IMG/VR virus record: IMGVR_UViG_3300031857_000015
Coordinates: 1-64,000 of that record
Direction: 5' to 3' (one strand)
Source: a virus
Length of the DNA stretch: 64,000 bases
In this document: piece by piece, positions 24,460-33,169 of the stretch
Position numbering within the stretch: position 1 is the first letter of the stretch
How the letters are laid out: each line of letters begins with the position of its first letter
The notes under the pieces: generated by a model
The model's input: the letters and a program-made list of their open reading frames with translations, nothing else
Database searches by the model: none
Told to the model about the DNA's origin: nothing
Program-made: the position numbers and the translations under genes

Positions 24460-25401
24460 TCACCCCGTTGAGCAGCCGGAGTCGCCGAGCTGGCTGCCCA
24501 ACACGACCAGACTCATCTGGGTTACTTCAGACCCGAGACGTGTAATGAAATTTTGTAATGTCATAACGCCGTCACCAAAACGATTAATCTGATCGACAAT
24601 GGCGTCAAGCTCAGTACACCCGCAGCACGGCTGCGCGCACGTATCAGCAAACTTTAAACCGTTACTCATCGGCGTAATTTGCACGCAGTCATCGGGCGCA
24701 AGAATAAAGTTGCCGTCCGTGCTACACACCCCGTTAATGCAGCGAATGCAGTCGCCGATTTCGGGCGTTTCGCAATAGCACTCTTCGTTGAGGTTTGTGC
24801 CGGAGATTGCGTCAAAAATGATTTCTGTTTCTGTGGCGAACGCTACTGCCGTGATCCGCACATTGTTGCCGGCGACCAGCGTCACATCTCCGTAAATCGG
24901 CGCGCTCAGTTCACCGTTGTTCGACACGCGGAGCCGTGTTACGGCGCGCAGCATCGGCCGGATAGTGTCGGGCTCTAACTCGCCGTCGGTAAAAGTAAAT
25001 TCATACTGGCCGGGCGGCAGCTGATCGACCTCGTCAAGATTGCCGAGTACAACGCGGCCAACACAGTCGTCAAAGTTATCTACGCCGCCAAGCGCATATG
25101 ACCGGTTTGGCTGATAATTGCTGCGAATAACGTTTGCTGACGCGACGTCGACCGCGGTGCCGTTGTCGTCGTACCCAATAGTGATGTTAAACCCGGTCGG
25201 GGCAATTAGCAGGCTTTTGATAAAAAAACGGTTCGGCGCAAAAGCCAGACCAGAATGAATCGGCAGGTAGAGCGCGACAATAAAGCTGTCGGGCAGCCGA
25301 ATAGTTCCAGTCGTATCTGTTTTGGTGGCGCGCTCTGTCAGCGGATATGACCGCTGAGAGTTATGGTTGAGCCACTGTAGATTCCAATTTCCGATGGGCA
25401 T
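24460..25401 (-). CDS. Fibre-complex protein, paralogue 5 (QRSYPLTE type), 313 aa
   Basis: The N-terminus (MPIGNWNLQWLNHNSQRSYP) shows the R-x-YP motif most clearly and continues IRLPDSFIVALYLPIHSGLA, like paralogues 2 and 3. RCINGVCSTDGNFILAPDDC is the shared ING motif with two cysteines, followed by PCCGCTELDAIVDQINRFG, a CC-x-C cluster also seen in paralogue 4. The C-terminal ~50 residues are helical and may trimerise. It is the first of the five to be translated. Confidence 0.65.
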   Translation of the reverse strand: MPIGNWNLQWLNHNSQRSYPLTERATKTDTTGTIRLPDSFIVALYLPIHSGLAFAPNRFFIKSLLIAPTGFNITIGYDDNGTAVDVASANVIRSNYQPNRSYALGGVDNFDDCVGRVVLGNLDEVDQLPPGQYEFTFTDGELEPDTIRPMLRAVTRLRVSNNGELSAPIYGDVTLVAGNNVRITAVAFATETEIIFDAISGTNLNEECYCETPEIGDCIRCINGVCSTDGNFILAPDDCVQITPMSNGLKFADTCAQPCCGCTELDAIVDQINRFGDGVMTLQNFITRLGSEVTQMSLVVLGSQLGDSGCSTG

Positions 25402-25417
25402 GGCGGCTCACCTAGTT

Positions 25418-27280
25418 TTATGTCGCGCTATAAACGATTCCCGTAACGCGCAATACGCCGATTTCGCCGTAGACGTTATCCTCGTTTCGACCGATGGTTA
25501 CCAACACTGTGTCGCCCTCTTCAACGACAATTGGCGCACTCTCGCGCGTGATGACGTGATCAATAAACAAATTGGCGCTGGAATTAAACGTTAGCGGATT
25601 GTCTGCTGTTATAAGCTGTTCTCCGTCAATCGCCGTCAGCGCGGGCGCAGTTAAAACGCGCCGCGTCATATACAACGACGGCATTACCTTTCGATTTCCG
25701 TTTGGAAAAGCTCCGCCGTCGCGCCCGAACAGCTGCACACGAATTTTCATTTCAAGATTGTCGCCAAGGTTGCTTCCGGGGACATTAAAACGCATACGTA
25801 GTAGCGCCGCCTGCCCGCCCGGAAAACCAAGGTAAGGAATATCCATGTACAACCGCTCGACGGTATCGCTTAGCCGAATGATTTGCGGCGCGATCTCGCG
25901 TTCGACGAGCTGATCGGTGTAGTCAATTTTCAGGATACCCTGATGCAGCGTAATTGGGCTTGTCGTGGTGAGATTGAACTGTTGTTTTTCTTGTGTCGTC
26001 AGCGTACGCGGGCTGGCACGCGAGCCAGTGATCGCTAGTTGGTTAGACGTTGTAAACGCGCCTTCTGCCAACCAGCCTCTCGTTAACTGGTGGCGGTTAA
26101 TTACGCTTTTAAACGCCTGCCCGCCCATAGCCTCAGCCGCTGCAATCTGCAGGTCTAGATTAAGCTGAAGATCGCCCGTAGACGCCGGGTCATCAGCGCA
26201 GTTCGATATCGCGATCGGGCTGTTGATGGTCTGAGCCGCTGGCGTGGGTTGTGTTTCGGCCGCCGTGCCGTCTACGTCTTTTACAAGACTCGTGACGACG
26301 TTGCGGTCATTGCCGACGAGCATACGCAAATACACAACTGATACGCGCATGTTCTCGTAGCGGGGACACTCGCCTGTCTCGCTCGGGTGTTCTGTCGGAG
26401 CTGCAAACGGAACGTCGTCTTCGCAGTCACTCATCCACCAAATGCCGTTTGTGTCGCAGACCGCCAAGCCAGTAGAACCGAGCGGGATTTCTGTAGCGCC
26501 GACATGATCGACGCCCTTGTCCCACAGCATTGCGACAGACTGAATCGGTAGCGGGGGCCACACGTTCGAGAGCGCCGAATGCTGACTTAAGTTGTAGCCA
26601 AACGCTGCGCCTGTCGGCGCTTTGCCGTTAAAGGTTGGATGACTTGCGGGCAGCCAGCCGGGATCATTTGCGGTCGCAGCCTGTAGCGGAACAAGATCAA
26701 AGCGGTAGTGCGTGTGCTCGTCGATAAAGTCGCGAATGTGCGGCATGACTACCACACGCGGTACAGTCGTGCAGCTATCCTTCGGGCCCTGTACGTGGCA
26801 CACTGTTACTGTGACAGGCGGCTTTTGTTTAACAAGTTTGCCGGCGTCGGTAGCTGATAAGTAATAGCGGCCCGGCGTGATCGACCCCGCGATCGCGTTT
26901 GCTAAGTCAGGAATCTCGACGATGCCGCGCAGCACAATGTCGCCAAGCGTCTCGGAGCGCTTTCGCAAACAGATGCCAACGCAATCTGACGACGGCTGCA
27001 CAAGCAGCACTTGCGTTTCAGGATCAGACGCAACAGCGGCAAGCGCGGGCTCGTAGCGCTTTTCTACCCAGTTCCAGTACACAGGCTGACCGGGCAGCAC
27101 TGAGCTGCAGATCGTCGCGTCGCTGTCGACAAGTACGCGGCCGAGGGCAGCAGCGTCAAGTCGGTCTTTTAGATAGTCAGTGCGGTCTTCGAGCGTGCGG
27201 TCAGGGCGTGAAACGACCCCGGCCTGTACAGGCTCTCCCGGATTGACATGTTTAAGGTTATGCAGCCAGTTACCGGACAT
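25418..27280 (-). CDS. Large fibre/adhesin-type virion protein, 620 aa
   Basis: The protein opens MSGNWLHNLKHVNPGEPVQA and contains RPDRTLEDRTDYLKDRLDAA, a helical register segment reminiscent of fibre N-termini that attach to a baseplate. The middle is beta-rich, with a Thr/Pro linker. The C-terminal part (LRMRFNVPGSNLGDNLEMKI ... VVEEGDTVLVTIGRN) looks like a jelly-roll or beta-sandwich head. No family is named with confidence. ATG 27280 has GGAGG upstream (GCCGGAGG), without the ACA seen in the capsid leaders. It lies between the baseplate block and the paralogue series. Confidence 0.55.
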   Translation of the reverse strand: MSGNWLHNLKHVNPGEPVQAGVVSRPDRTLEDRTDYLKDRLDAAALGRVLVDSDATICSSVLPGQPVYWNWVEKRYEPALAAVASDPETQVLLVQPSSDCVGICLRKRSETLGDIVLRGIVEIPDLANAIAGSITPGRYYLSATDAGKLVKQKPPVTVTVCHVQGPKDSCTTVPRVVVMPHIRDFIDEHTHYRFDLVPLQAATANDPGWLPASHPTFNGKAPTGAAFGYNLSQHSALSNVWPPLPIQSVAMLWDKGVDHVGATEIPLGSTGLAVCDTNGIWWMSDCEDDVPFAAPTEHPSETGECPRYENMRVSVVYLRMLVGNDRNVVTSLVKDVDGTAAETQPTPAAQTINSPIAISNCADDPASTGDLQLNLDLQIAAAEAMGGQAFKSVINRHQLTRGWLAEGAFTTSNQLAITGSRASPRTLTTQEKQQFNLTTTSPITLHQGILKIDYTDQLVEREIAPQIIRLSDTVERLYMDIPYLGFPGGQAALLRMRFNVPGSNLGDNLEMKIRVQLFGRDGGAFPNGNRKVMPSLYMTRRVLTAPALTAIDGEQLITADNPLTFNSSANLFIDHVITRESAPIVVEEGDTVLVTIGRNEDNVYGEIGVLRVTGIVYSAT

Positions 27281-27304
27281 CCTTGTCCTCCGGCAGTTAG
27301 TTGA

Positions 27305-27937
27305 TTACAGGAATGCGACATCCCACGTGATGCCGATCTGAGATGACGCTTCCTTGGTCACCTGATGCTCGCTATCAAATACTGTGCGCGCAAATACAAC
27401 GTCCTTAGACCGGTCGTTAATCGCCGGCGCAGCCACGAGGGCGGCGGCATATACGCGGCTGTTCGTCACGTTGCTGAAACGCCGCTCCTCGCCGCCATAG
27501 ACCACTCGCGCTTCTGCGGTCTGCGCAAAAAATGTTAATTGATTGCCCGACTGATTGACGGGCAGATTTGCTTCATACCCCGACGACACGCTTAGCGCCG
27601 GTTCAATAGTGAGCGGCACCCGAATGAAATTACGCGACGACGAATCGGCGAGCGAGTTGTAGTACGTGATGTCTACGTTGCGACTAAACGTCGGCGTGGA
27701 AATTTGAATCCCCGGGTCGACATTCTCGTATTCGATGTACATGGCTGAGATGTGGTAATCCAGCCGGTCGGGCTGGCGGCGGTACCCGAGTTGTTTCGCG
27801 GCGATAAAACCCCAGCCGTACTGGATCTGGTTGGACTGCGAAAACAGCGGCAACTTCAAACCAGTCTTCTCGTCGACGCGCCACACCGACACGTGTCCGC
27901 GTACGCCAAAAGCTGGGGTAATGTTATCGGCAGCCAT
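27305..27937 (-). CDS. Hypothetical virion protein, 210 aa
   Basis: It begins MAADNITPAFGVRGHVSVWR, and a beta-strand pattern runs through the whole protein (AMYIEYENVDPGIQISTPTF, FIRVPLTIEPALSVSSG). It ends SQIGITWDVAFL. The all-beta look and the location between baseplate and fibre genes suggest a baseplate-fibre connector, but I recognise no family. GGAC at about 6 bases precedes the start. Confidence 0.55.
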   Translation of the reverse strand: MAADNITPAFGVRGHVSVWRVDEKTGLKLPLFSQSNQIQYGWGFIAAKQLGYRRQPDRLDYHISAMYIEYENVDPGIQISTPTFSRNVDITYYNSLADSSSRNFIRVPLTIEPALSVSSGYEANLPVNQSGNQLTFFAQTAEARVVYGGEERRFSNVTNSRVYAAALVAAPAINDRSKDVVFARTVFDSEHQVTKEASSQIGITWDVAFL

Positions 27938-27946
27938 GTGTTGTCC

Positions 27947-29674
27947 TTATTGGCATGTTCCAGATACAAGTCGCGCCGTCGCGCCCAGATCACTGACTAA
28001 TGATACCGGCACGGTGTCGGTTTGGGGGTCCATACCGGTGAAACGCTGCACGGTCTCCGCCGTCAAGTGTTCGGGGTTTATGCTATCTTTATCGGCCGTC
28101 AGCTCAAAAATCGCAATCATGGCCGTGTGTGGCGGCAATAATTGACGTAGATGCCTAATATTGTACAGTCCCAGCTGATTTAACCCTAGCGCGTTCACAT
28201 AAATTCGTACTACAAACACGTTGTTTCGTAGCACGTTTTCCACGAGAAAACGCAGCGGATTAATAGTCTTCGGCAACTGCGACGCGGTCGGTTCCGTGCC
28301 GGCGTTTACGCGCTTGTCTAGCAGGTGCGCAAGCGTGCCGATTTTTAACTTTGGCGCGCAATCGGGCTGCGATTTGCGTAGCTCCGCTGCCTGCACGCCC
28401 CGGGCATGTACCTCGTCAAAAAACTGCTCAATGTCCGCCGGGTACCCGCCGAGCCGAAATTTTACATACGTGTAACCACTTGGATGTGTCGTGTTTACTT
28501 CGAGCGGAACGAGTTTGTTTTCAAACACGATGTCGCCATAAAAGCACGACGCCAAAAATCCGCTATCGACAGCAATGGCGGCGATTGTTTTTCTAACCGG
28601 TTGACACTGCTCGTCGTTTGGATCTACAAGCAGCTCTTCTTCGCTTTCGGTTGTGAGCGCGTCCCACGCGTTGCTCGACAAGATGTTATTCGGCGGAGGG
28701 CAGCACAATACGCTTTGCTCTGGCGCCCGCGCATAAGAGTTACCGACAAAAAACTCGTGCACGTCGACGCCGTACACAAGAGGCGTGCCGGCCGTTACGC
28801 GCTGTTCGACCGCTACGCGCGGTACCGCGGTCTCTGGAAAGCGATAGACCGCTTTGTCGGTAACTATTAATAATCCTCGTGCGTCGTTGTCTACGCGCTC
28901 GACAACCTCTTCTGGTTCGACGCTAATTGGGACGCCGCAGATAGCTGCAATAGCGGCGTCAAGAATTGCCGCCGTCGCGCCGCCTTCTACCAGACCAGAG
29001 ATGACAGCGTTGGTGAGATCCTTGTAGCCCTGACTTGTTCGGAGCTTTATACCGACGGCGTATGCAAATTGGTTGAAAATGTTGTTGTAGTCAAACTTAC
29101 CGCAGAACGCCCACAACGTAAGTTCTTCGTCGTCCGCCGTGTCTGCAGCCGGTCGTTTCGTGAACACCGGGTTTTCAAACGGGTCTTTGGCAAAAATCAA
29201 AGCGCCGCGCTCGACGTCGATAAGAAAGTCGAGGTTTTTGCTGAGGACGCCTGTCGGAAACGTGATGCGATTAAACAGTTGCGCGGCGTCTACAAGCCCG
29301 GCCGGCAGCGGGAAAGAAAAGAACGGGGCGTTTACATTCGCGGCGTCAAACTGTAAGCCGCCATCAAACACAGCGGACGGGTCGCGATCAAACCGCGCGA
29401 TTGTTGTCCGCGCGGAGTTGCGCTCGGATTTTTTCAAAACAACAGGGGTAAGCTTCTCCGTGTGAAATAACGGAATATCAAATCGGCTTAGCGCTTCGAT
29501 GGTCTCGATCAGGTTTTGATACGTCTGGTTTACGACGTGTGCTGTCGCGTCGGCATACGAATGCACTTGATCAACGCCGGTGTAGAGGCGTGACCAGAAG
29601 CTACCAAGCGCCGCAATTAAATTGCGACTGCGGTCAAAGTCTGATCCGGGATATACAAACTCAGGCTTTTTCAT
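27947..29674 (-). CDS. Baseplate-region protein, 575 aa
   Basis: The N-terminal ~100 residues are helical (SRNLIAALGSFWSRLYTGVD ... VVNQTYQNLIETIEALSRFD) and resemble the start of baseplate wedge proteins that follow the J-like gene. The rest is mixed alpha/beta with EPEEVVERVDNDARGLLIV and a long C-terminal region. Coming directly after the J-like gene (three-base gap), it is in the place where myophages encode the next wedge protein. No direct family match is claimed. Confidence 0.5.
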   Translation of the reverse strand: MKKPEFVYPGSDFDRSRNLIAALGSFWSRLYTGVDQVHSYADATAHVVNQTYQNLIETIEALSRFDIPLFHTEKLTPVVLKKSERNSARTTIARFDRDPSAVFDGGLQFDAANVNAPFFSFPLPAGLVDAAQLFNRITFPTGVLSKNLDFLIDVERGALIFAKDPFENPVFTKRPAADTADDEELTLWAFCGKFDYNNIFNQFAYAVGIKLRTSQGYKDLTNAVISGLVEGGATAAILDAAIAAICGVPISVEPEEVVERVDNDARGLLIVTDKAVYRFPETAVPRVAVEQRVTAGTPLVYGVDVHEFFVGNSYARAPEQSVLCCPPPNNILSSNAWDALTTESEEELLVDPNDEQCQPVRKTIAAIAVDSGFLASCFYGDIVFENKLVPLEVNTTHPSGYTYVKFRLGGYPADIEQFFDEVHARGVQAAELRKSQPDCAPKLKIGTLAHLLDKRVNAGTEPTASQLPKTINPLRFLVENVLRNNVFVVRIYVNALGLNQLGLYNIRHLRQLLPPHTAMIAIFELTADKDSINPEHLTAETVQRFTGMDPQTDTVPVSLVSDLGATARLVSGTCQ

Positions 29675-29676
29675 AA

Positions 29677-31392
29677 TCAGCGCGTCCAGCCGGCGGAGAC
29701 TACGGATACCGATACATCTTGCGGGCTTGTTAAGAACGCGGTGGTGCGTCCGGTGACGAGCCGCGCAACGTCGTCGGGGATTTGCAGAATCGTGTTATCA
29801 CGCACAAAAGCCGTGCTGCCGTCTGGCCGGCGAATACGGCCAAACATATCAATACCCCCGAGCGCTTGCTGCGCTGTGAGGTACTGGTGCGCTGCCGTAC
29901 CGATAAGCGACGCGTGCAGCTGGCCAGAGAAACCAACACCGGCGACAGCCTTACTTACGGCCGCCTTGATCGCTTCAATATCTGGCGTCGGGTCAGCCGC
30001 GTTCTTACGAATTTCAAACGCAATTTTTGTAAAGCACGGGATCGGAGCTTTGACCAGTACGTCTGCGGCGCGGGAGCGCGTTTCGCGGGACGCCATGTAA
30101 TCTTGAAGCTCCGCGATCAGCGGGAGCCCGGCCGTAGTGATTGAGTACAGCCGTTTTGTTTGTCCCGGCGTCAGCGTCGGGTTTGGCTGGATGTCCGTGT
30201 TTACAAACCGGATCGTGGCTGTCTGGTAGCGTGTATATGCGCTTTCAGTTAGATACAGGATGTCAGGAATGAAGTCGAAATCAGAGAAGTCAACATTCCG
30301 CTCGTCGCTTAGCACAGAGTAATTGACTGGTAATGCCGCCGCGGGATTTACGATGCCGACAACTTCATAAAAACCGGGCGCAAGGTCACGACCGATTGAT
30401 ACCTGCCAGATGGTTCCTGTCGGTGTGCCGCCCACCAAGTCGCGCTCGTCGCACGGACCGGTCGCGTTTTGCTGGGGCGAATACGGCCCGATATACGTCG
30501 CTTCTAACAGGTGCTCGCGTTCTTGCGCATACGCGTTGGTGTGCGCATAGATATCCACTTTGCCGCCACCGGAGATCGGAAAGAGGGAGTGCTGATCGCG
30601 CTGCTGCTCCGCGTCTCCGCAGCCGAGCACAGACAGGTGCAGCGTATTAGCAAAAACGGGTTGCGTTTTAATGGCCGCCATGTAGCTCTGCCGGCTGCCG
30701 ATCGTTTTTGCGGCTAAACCGGTAGACAGGCGCGTAAGGTATTCGGCGTTGGTCGCCGGGTCGCGCCCGTCGATAAAGTCGGCACTGGCATAAAGATCTA
30801 CAACGTTGCTGATCGAGCCGCGGCTGTTTAGCCGTGTGCGGCGGCGGATGTTACCGGCATCACCCACGACGCTAGCAATGACAGTAATTGTCGCGGCGTA
30901 CGTGCCGTCACCGACAGCCACCATTTTGCGCTGATCTGGTTCCGTGGCCGGCAGCAGCGGGTCTGTTGGGAACACCACAAAGTTTTGTGTCGGACTAAAA
31001 GTAATGTCGCCGTCCTCGATACCAAAAATCGCCGCGGTTGTGATCTCCGTGCGAATGTCAGAGTTGAAGACAACTGTGACATAACCCACCGCGGGGGAAC
31101 CGTTGTCGCGCGCTACATTGAAATTAGACAGTACCTGATCGACGATATCGGTGTCGGCGAGATCTGGATTCTGTGTGATGCTCAGCAAGCTCTGACTCTG
31201 CAGCACGCGATCAACGTTTTCTTGAATTGCCGCGTTTAACAGTCCGTCAAAGTACAGTACGAGATCGTGGAACACACCACGCGACAGCTCGACCTCGGGA
31301 TGACGTTCGGCCATCAGCTGCGATAACGTCGCAACCATCGCCTGTACTTTTTCAGGGTTAAGCTGTTTGAGGCTGGAAATGGCAATCGGCAT
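29677..31392 (-). CDS. Baseplate J-like wedge protein
   Basis: The 571-residue protein has the organisation of the P2 gpJ / T4 gp6 family. An N-terminal helical part (VQAMVATLSQLMAERHPEVE) is followed by a strand region with GDAGN at 178-182 and the typical block FIDGRDPATNAEYLTRL at about 206-222, then AAKTIGSRQSYMAAI. In this family the signature reads GGxDxE(T/S)DexxRxR. J-like proteins form the wedge that rings the hub and transmits the contraction signal. Neighbours on both sides fit a baseplate operon. GGTG serves as SD. No anomaly seen. Confidence 0.85.
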   Translation of the reverse strand: MPIAISSLKQLNPEKVQAMVATLSQLMAERHPEVELSRGVFHDLVLYFDGLLNAAIQENVDRVLQSQSLLSITQNPDLADTDIVDQVLSNFNVARDNGSPAVGYVTVVFNSDIRTEITTAAIFGIEDGDITFSPTQNFVVFPTDPLLPATEPDQRKMVAVGDGTYAATITVIASVVGDAGNIRRRTRLNSRGSISNVVDLYASADFIDGRDPATNAEYLTRLSTGLAAKTIGSRQSYMAAIKTQPVFANTLHLSVLGCGDAEQQRDQHSLFPISGGGKVDIYAHTNAYAQEREHLLEATYIGPYSPQQNATGPCDERDLVGGTPTGTIWQVSIGRDLAPGFYEVVGIVNPAAALPVNYSVLSDERNVDFSDFDFIPDILYLTESAYTRYQTATIRFVNTDIQPNPTLTPGQTKRLYSITTAGLPLIAELQDYMASRETRSRAADVLVKAPIPCFTKIAFEIRKNAADPTPDIEAIKAAVSKAVAGVGFSGQLHASLIGTAAHQYLTAQQALGGIDMFGRIRRPDGSTAFVRDNTILQIPDDVARLVTGRTTAFLTSPQDVSVSVVSAGWTR

Positions 31393-31399
31393 GCTACAC

Positions 31400-31876
31400 C
31401 TACGGTAAAGTTGCGATGGGGACTAGTATTTCGCGGGAATCACCGGCGCGGCTAGTGATAGCGATGCTGAGATTCATGTAACCCGGCAGCAAGCCGACAG
31501 ATATAAGTTCCGCGTCATCAAGCCGTTCGTCGTCTGGCATTCCTTCGTATTCTTCGTTTTGCAAAGTAACGCGAATACGCATGTTCGAGGCGTGAAATGT
31601 TTGCGTCACGTTTAGCTGCGTTTTAATGCTGCCCTGTCGGACAAACGTCATGAAATCGCAGCCGCGTTCTGGCAAGCCGGGCATTGACCCCTTTTCAGTC
31701 AAAAACTCTAACAGCCACCGTTGGGCGAGCTTTTGCGGCCCGGCGCATATTTTTCCCGGGTTGTCTTCGGAGTATAGAACGAGATCGAGCCGGCTGTTGC
31801 GTGCGTCACCGCTTCGCTGCAGCGCGAGAAAGTCGTACTTTCGATTTGCAAAATCGGCGATGCTCATAACGCTCAC
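31400..31876 (-). CDS. gp25-like (W-type) baseplate wedge protein
   Basis: The 158-residue protein has the core of the gp25/W family: a first strand with LDLVLYSEDNPGKI, then QKLAQRWLLEFLTEKGSMPG, where the helix and following turn (LLT-x-x-G-x-x-P-x-x-P-x-x-G) are typical, and a final strand region. T4 gp25 nucleates sheath assembly on the baseplate. It starts at a GTG that overlaps the upstream stop as GTGA; ATG 31867 is an alternative. The place next to the J-like gene supports the call. Confidence 0.65.
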   Translation of the reverse strand: MSVMSIADFANRKYDFLALQRSGDARNSRLDLVLYSEDNPGKICAGPQKLAQRWLLEFLTEKGSMPGLPERGCDFMTFVRQGSIKTQLNVTQTFHASNMRIRVTLQNEEYEGMPDDERLDDAELISVGLLPGYMNLSIAITSRAGDSREILVPIATLP

Positions 31877-32340
31877 TTACCGGCATTGATGTGCGATTGC
31901 ACGCCGTCTTTCAAAAATGAAAACACGCTTTTCTTCGGAAGCCCGTGGCCGTCGAGGCGCCCGTGCATAAAGCAGGCGCAGCGAATCATACTGGCGTGCC
32001 GCAGCCGCCAGCCCCGTTCTTCAGTCGCCATAAAGTCAGCCTGCCATTTCATAGCTACAAGATCGCCAGTGGTGCCGCCTTGGCTGCCCGGCCCGGCCAG
32101 TACGCTCATTGAGTACGTCTGATTAATGCCGTCCCGGTTCCAGCTCGGCTCGTGGAGGTTTGGTACGTCGAGCAGTTCTTTTTGCTTCATTTCGTCGGGG
32201 GTGTGCCACGGCCGCCAGTTGTTTTGCTGACGAAACGTTTCTGACATCTTTTTTGCGCGCTCTTCCAACTGGTTAATGCGCGCTTCAAACTTGCCGTCGA
32301 CCTGCCCTTTAGTTGTGCCAATTCCTTGCGGTTTATCCAT
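31873..32340 (-). CDS. Hypothetical protein in the baseplate operon, 155 aa
   Basis: The N-terminus is a charged helix (FEARINQLEERAKKMSETFR) that could form a coiled coil. A central aromatic-rich part (NNWRPWHTPDEMK) and a C-terminal part with IRCACFMHGRLDGHGLP follow. I do not recognise it. GGTG precedes ATG 32340. Its place between the sigma-like gene and gp25 suggests a baseplate assembly role. Confidence 0.55.
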   Translation of the reverse strand: MDKPQGIGTTKGQVDGKFEARINQLEERAKKMSETFRQQNNWRPWHTPDEMKQKELLDVPNLHEPSWNRDGINQTYSMSVLAGPGSQGGTTGDLVAMKWQADFMATEERGWRLRHASMIRCACFMHGRLDGHGLPKKSVFSFLKDGVQSHINAGK

Positions 32341-32347
32341 GTGTCAC

Positions 32348-33169
32348 CTAAAAAGTGCTTTGTGTGTATTGCTTGTCTAACATCGCTTGAATTTTTGCTG
32401 CGCGTTGGCTTACGGCGCCGGGCGTAATGTTTAATCGGCGAGCAATCTCTTGCGTGCTCGTTTTGCGCCGGCCGTTGCGCCCCAGCGTCATGTCAGCAAC
32501 AAGCTTGTCGATCGGACTCAGATCTTCGTAGACAAACTTAAACCACGCGTCCGCCGCTCGCGTGCTGTTCGGAATTGTGCTCGCGACGTCGCCGCCGTAG
32601 CTTTCTTCGTCCATAACTTCGCGTGTTGTCATGCCTTCAGATACAGGCTGATTGAACGCACGAATCTTTTGAATACGGCGCGTAGACAACCCGGTGGCGT
32701 CCGCGACTTCATCGTCGGTCGGCTCGCGGCCAAGCTGGTCACGCAGTTCGTTTTCGCTCTCGTTGAGTCGCGTGTAATCTAACCCTACTTGTTCCGGGAT
32801 AGCGATAATGTTTTGATTCTGGGCCGATACCCGCCGGAGACTCTGCAGCTGCGACAGAAGATGTGTGCGCACATTCCCGCGGTTGGGGTCGTACGTGTCG
32901 AGCGCTTTTAACGCCATAAGCTTGGCTCGCGACCGGATTGTCGGGCTGGCGGCTTGCCCGGCGTAACTCATCACCGCGGTGTCGATTACAGGCTGAAGTG
33001 TCTGCAGCAGCGCCGAGCTGGTCTCGGGGGTTTTGTGGGCGGCCCACTGCGGGTACAGACTGTCAAACTCCGGGCTGACGCCGGCTGGTTTTTTAGCTGA
33101 AAACGGTGGCGGGGTGTCGCCCAGTATGGACGGCATGCCTTGCTGCTTTTTGTTATTTATATCGGTCAT
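32348..33169 (-). CDS. Sigma-70-like transcription factor
   Basis: The 273-residue protein has a region-2-like helix pair at about 79-113 (ALKALDTYDPNRGNVRTHL), a clear region 3 at 137-172 (LNESENELRDQLGREPTDDE, VADATGLSTRRIQKI) and a C-terminal HTH of region-4 type at about 236-266 (TSTQEIARRLNITPGAVSQR). The N-terminal ~70 residues are not conserved. Compared with housekeeping sigmas, region 2 is short and lacks the full -10 melting motif I would expect, so promoter recognition could differ. It starts at ATG 33169, overlapping the upstream hub stop in ATGA, and is therefore co-expressed with structural genes, unlike most early phage sigmas. Candidate late-gene or middle-gene specificity factor. 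Confidence 0.75.
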   Translation of the reverse strand: MTDINNKKQQGMPSILGDTPPPFSAKKPAGVSPEFDSLYPQWAAHKTPETSSALLQTLQPVIDTAVMSYAGQAASPTIRSRAKLMALKALDTYDPNRGNVRTHLLSQLQSLRRVSAQNQNIIAIPEQVGLDYTRLNESENELRDQLGREPTDDEVADATGLSTRRIQKIRAFNQPVSEGMTTREVMDEESYGGDVASTIPNSTRAADAWFKFVYEDLSPIDKLVADMTLGRNGRRKTSTQEIARRLNITPGAVSQRAAKIQAMLDKQYTQSTF

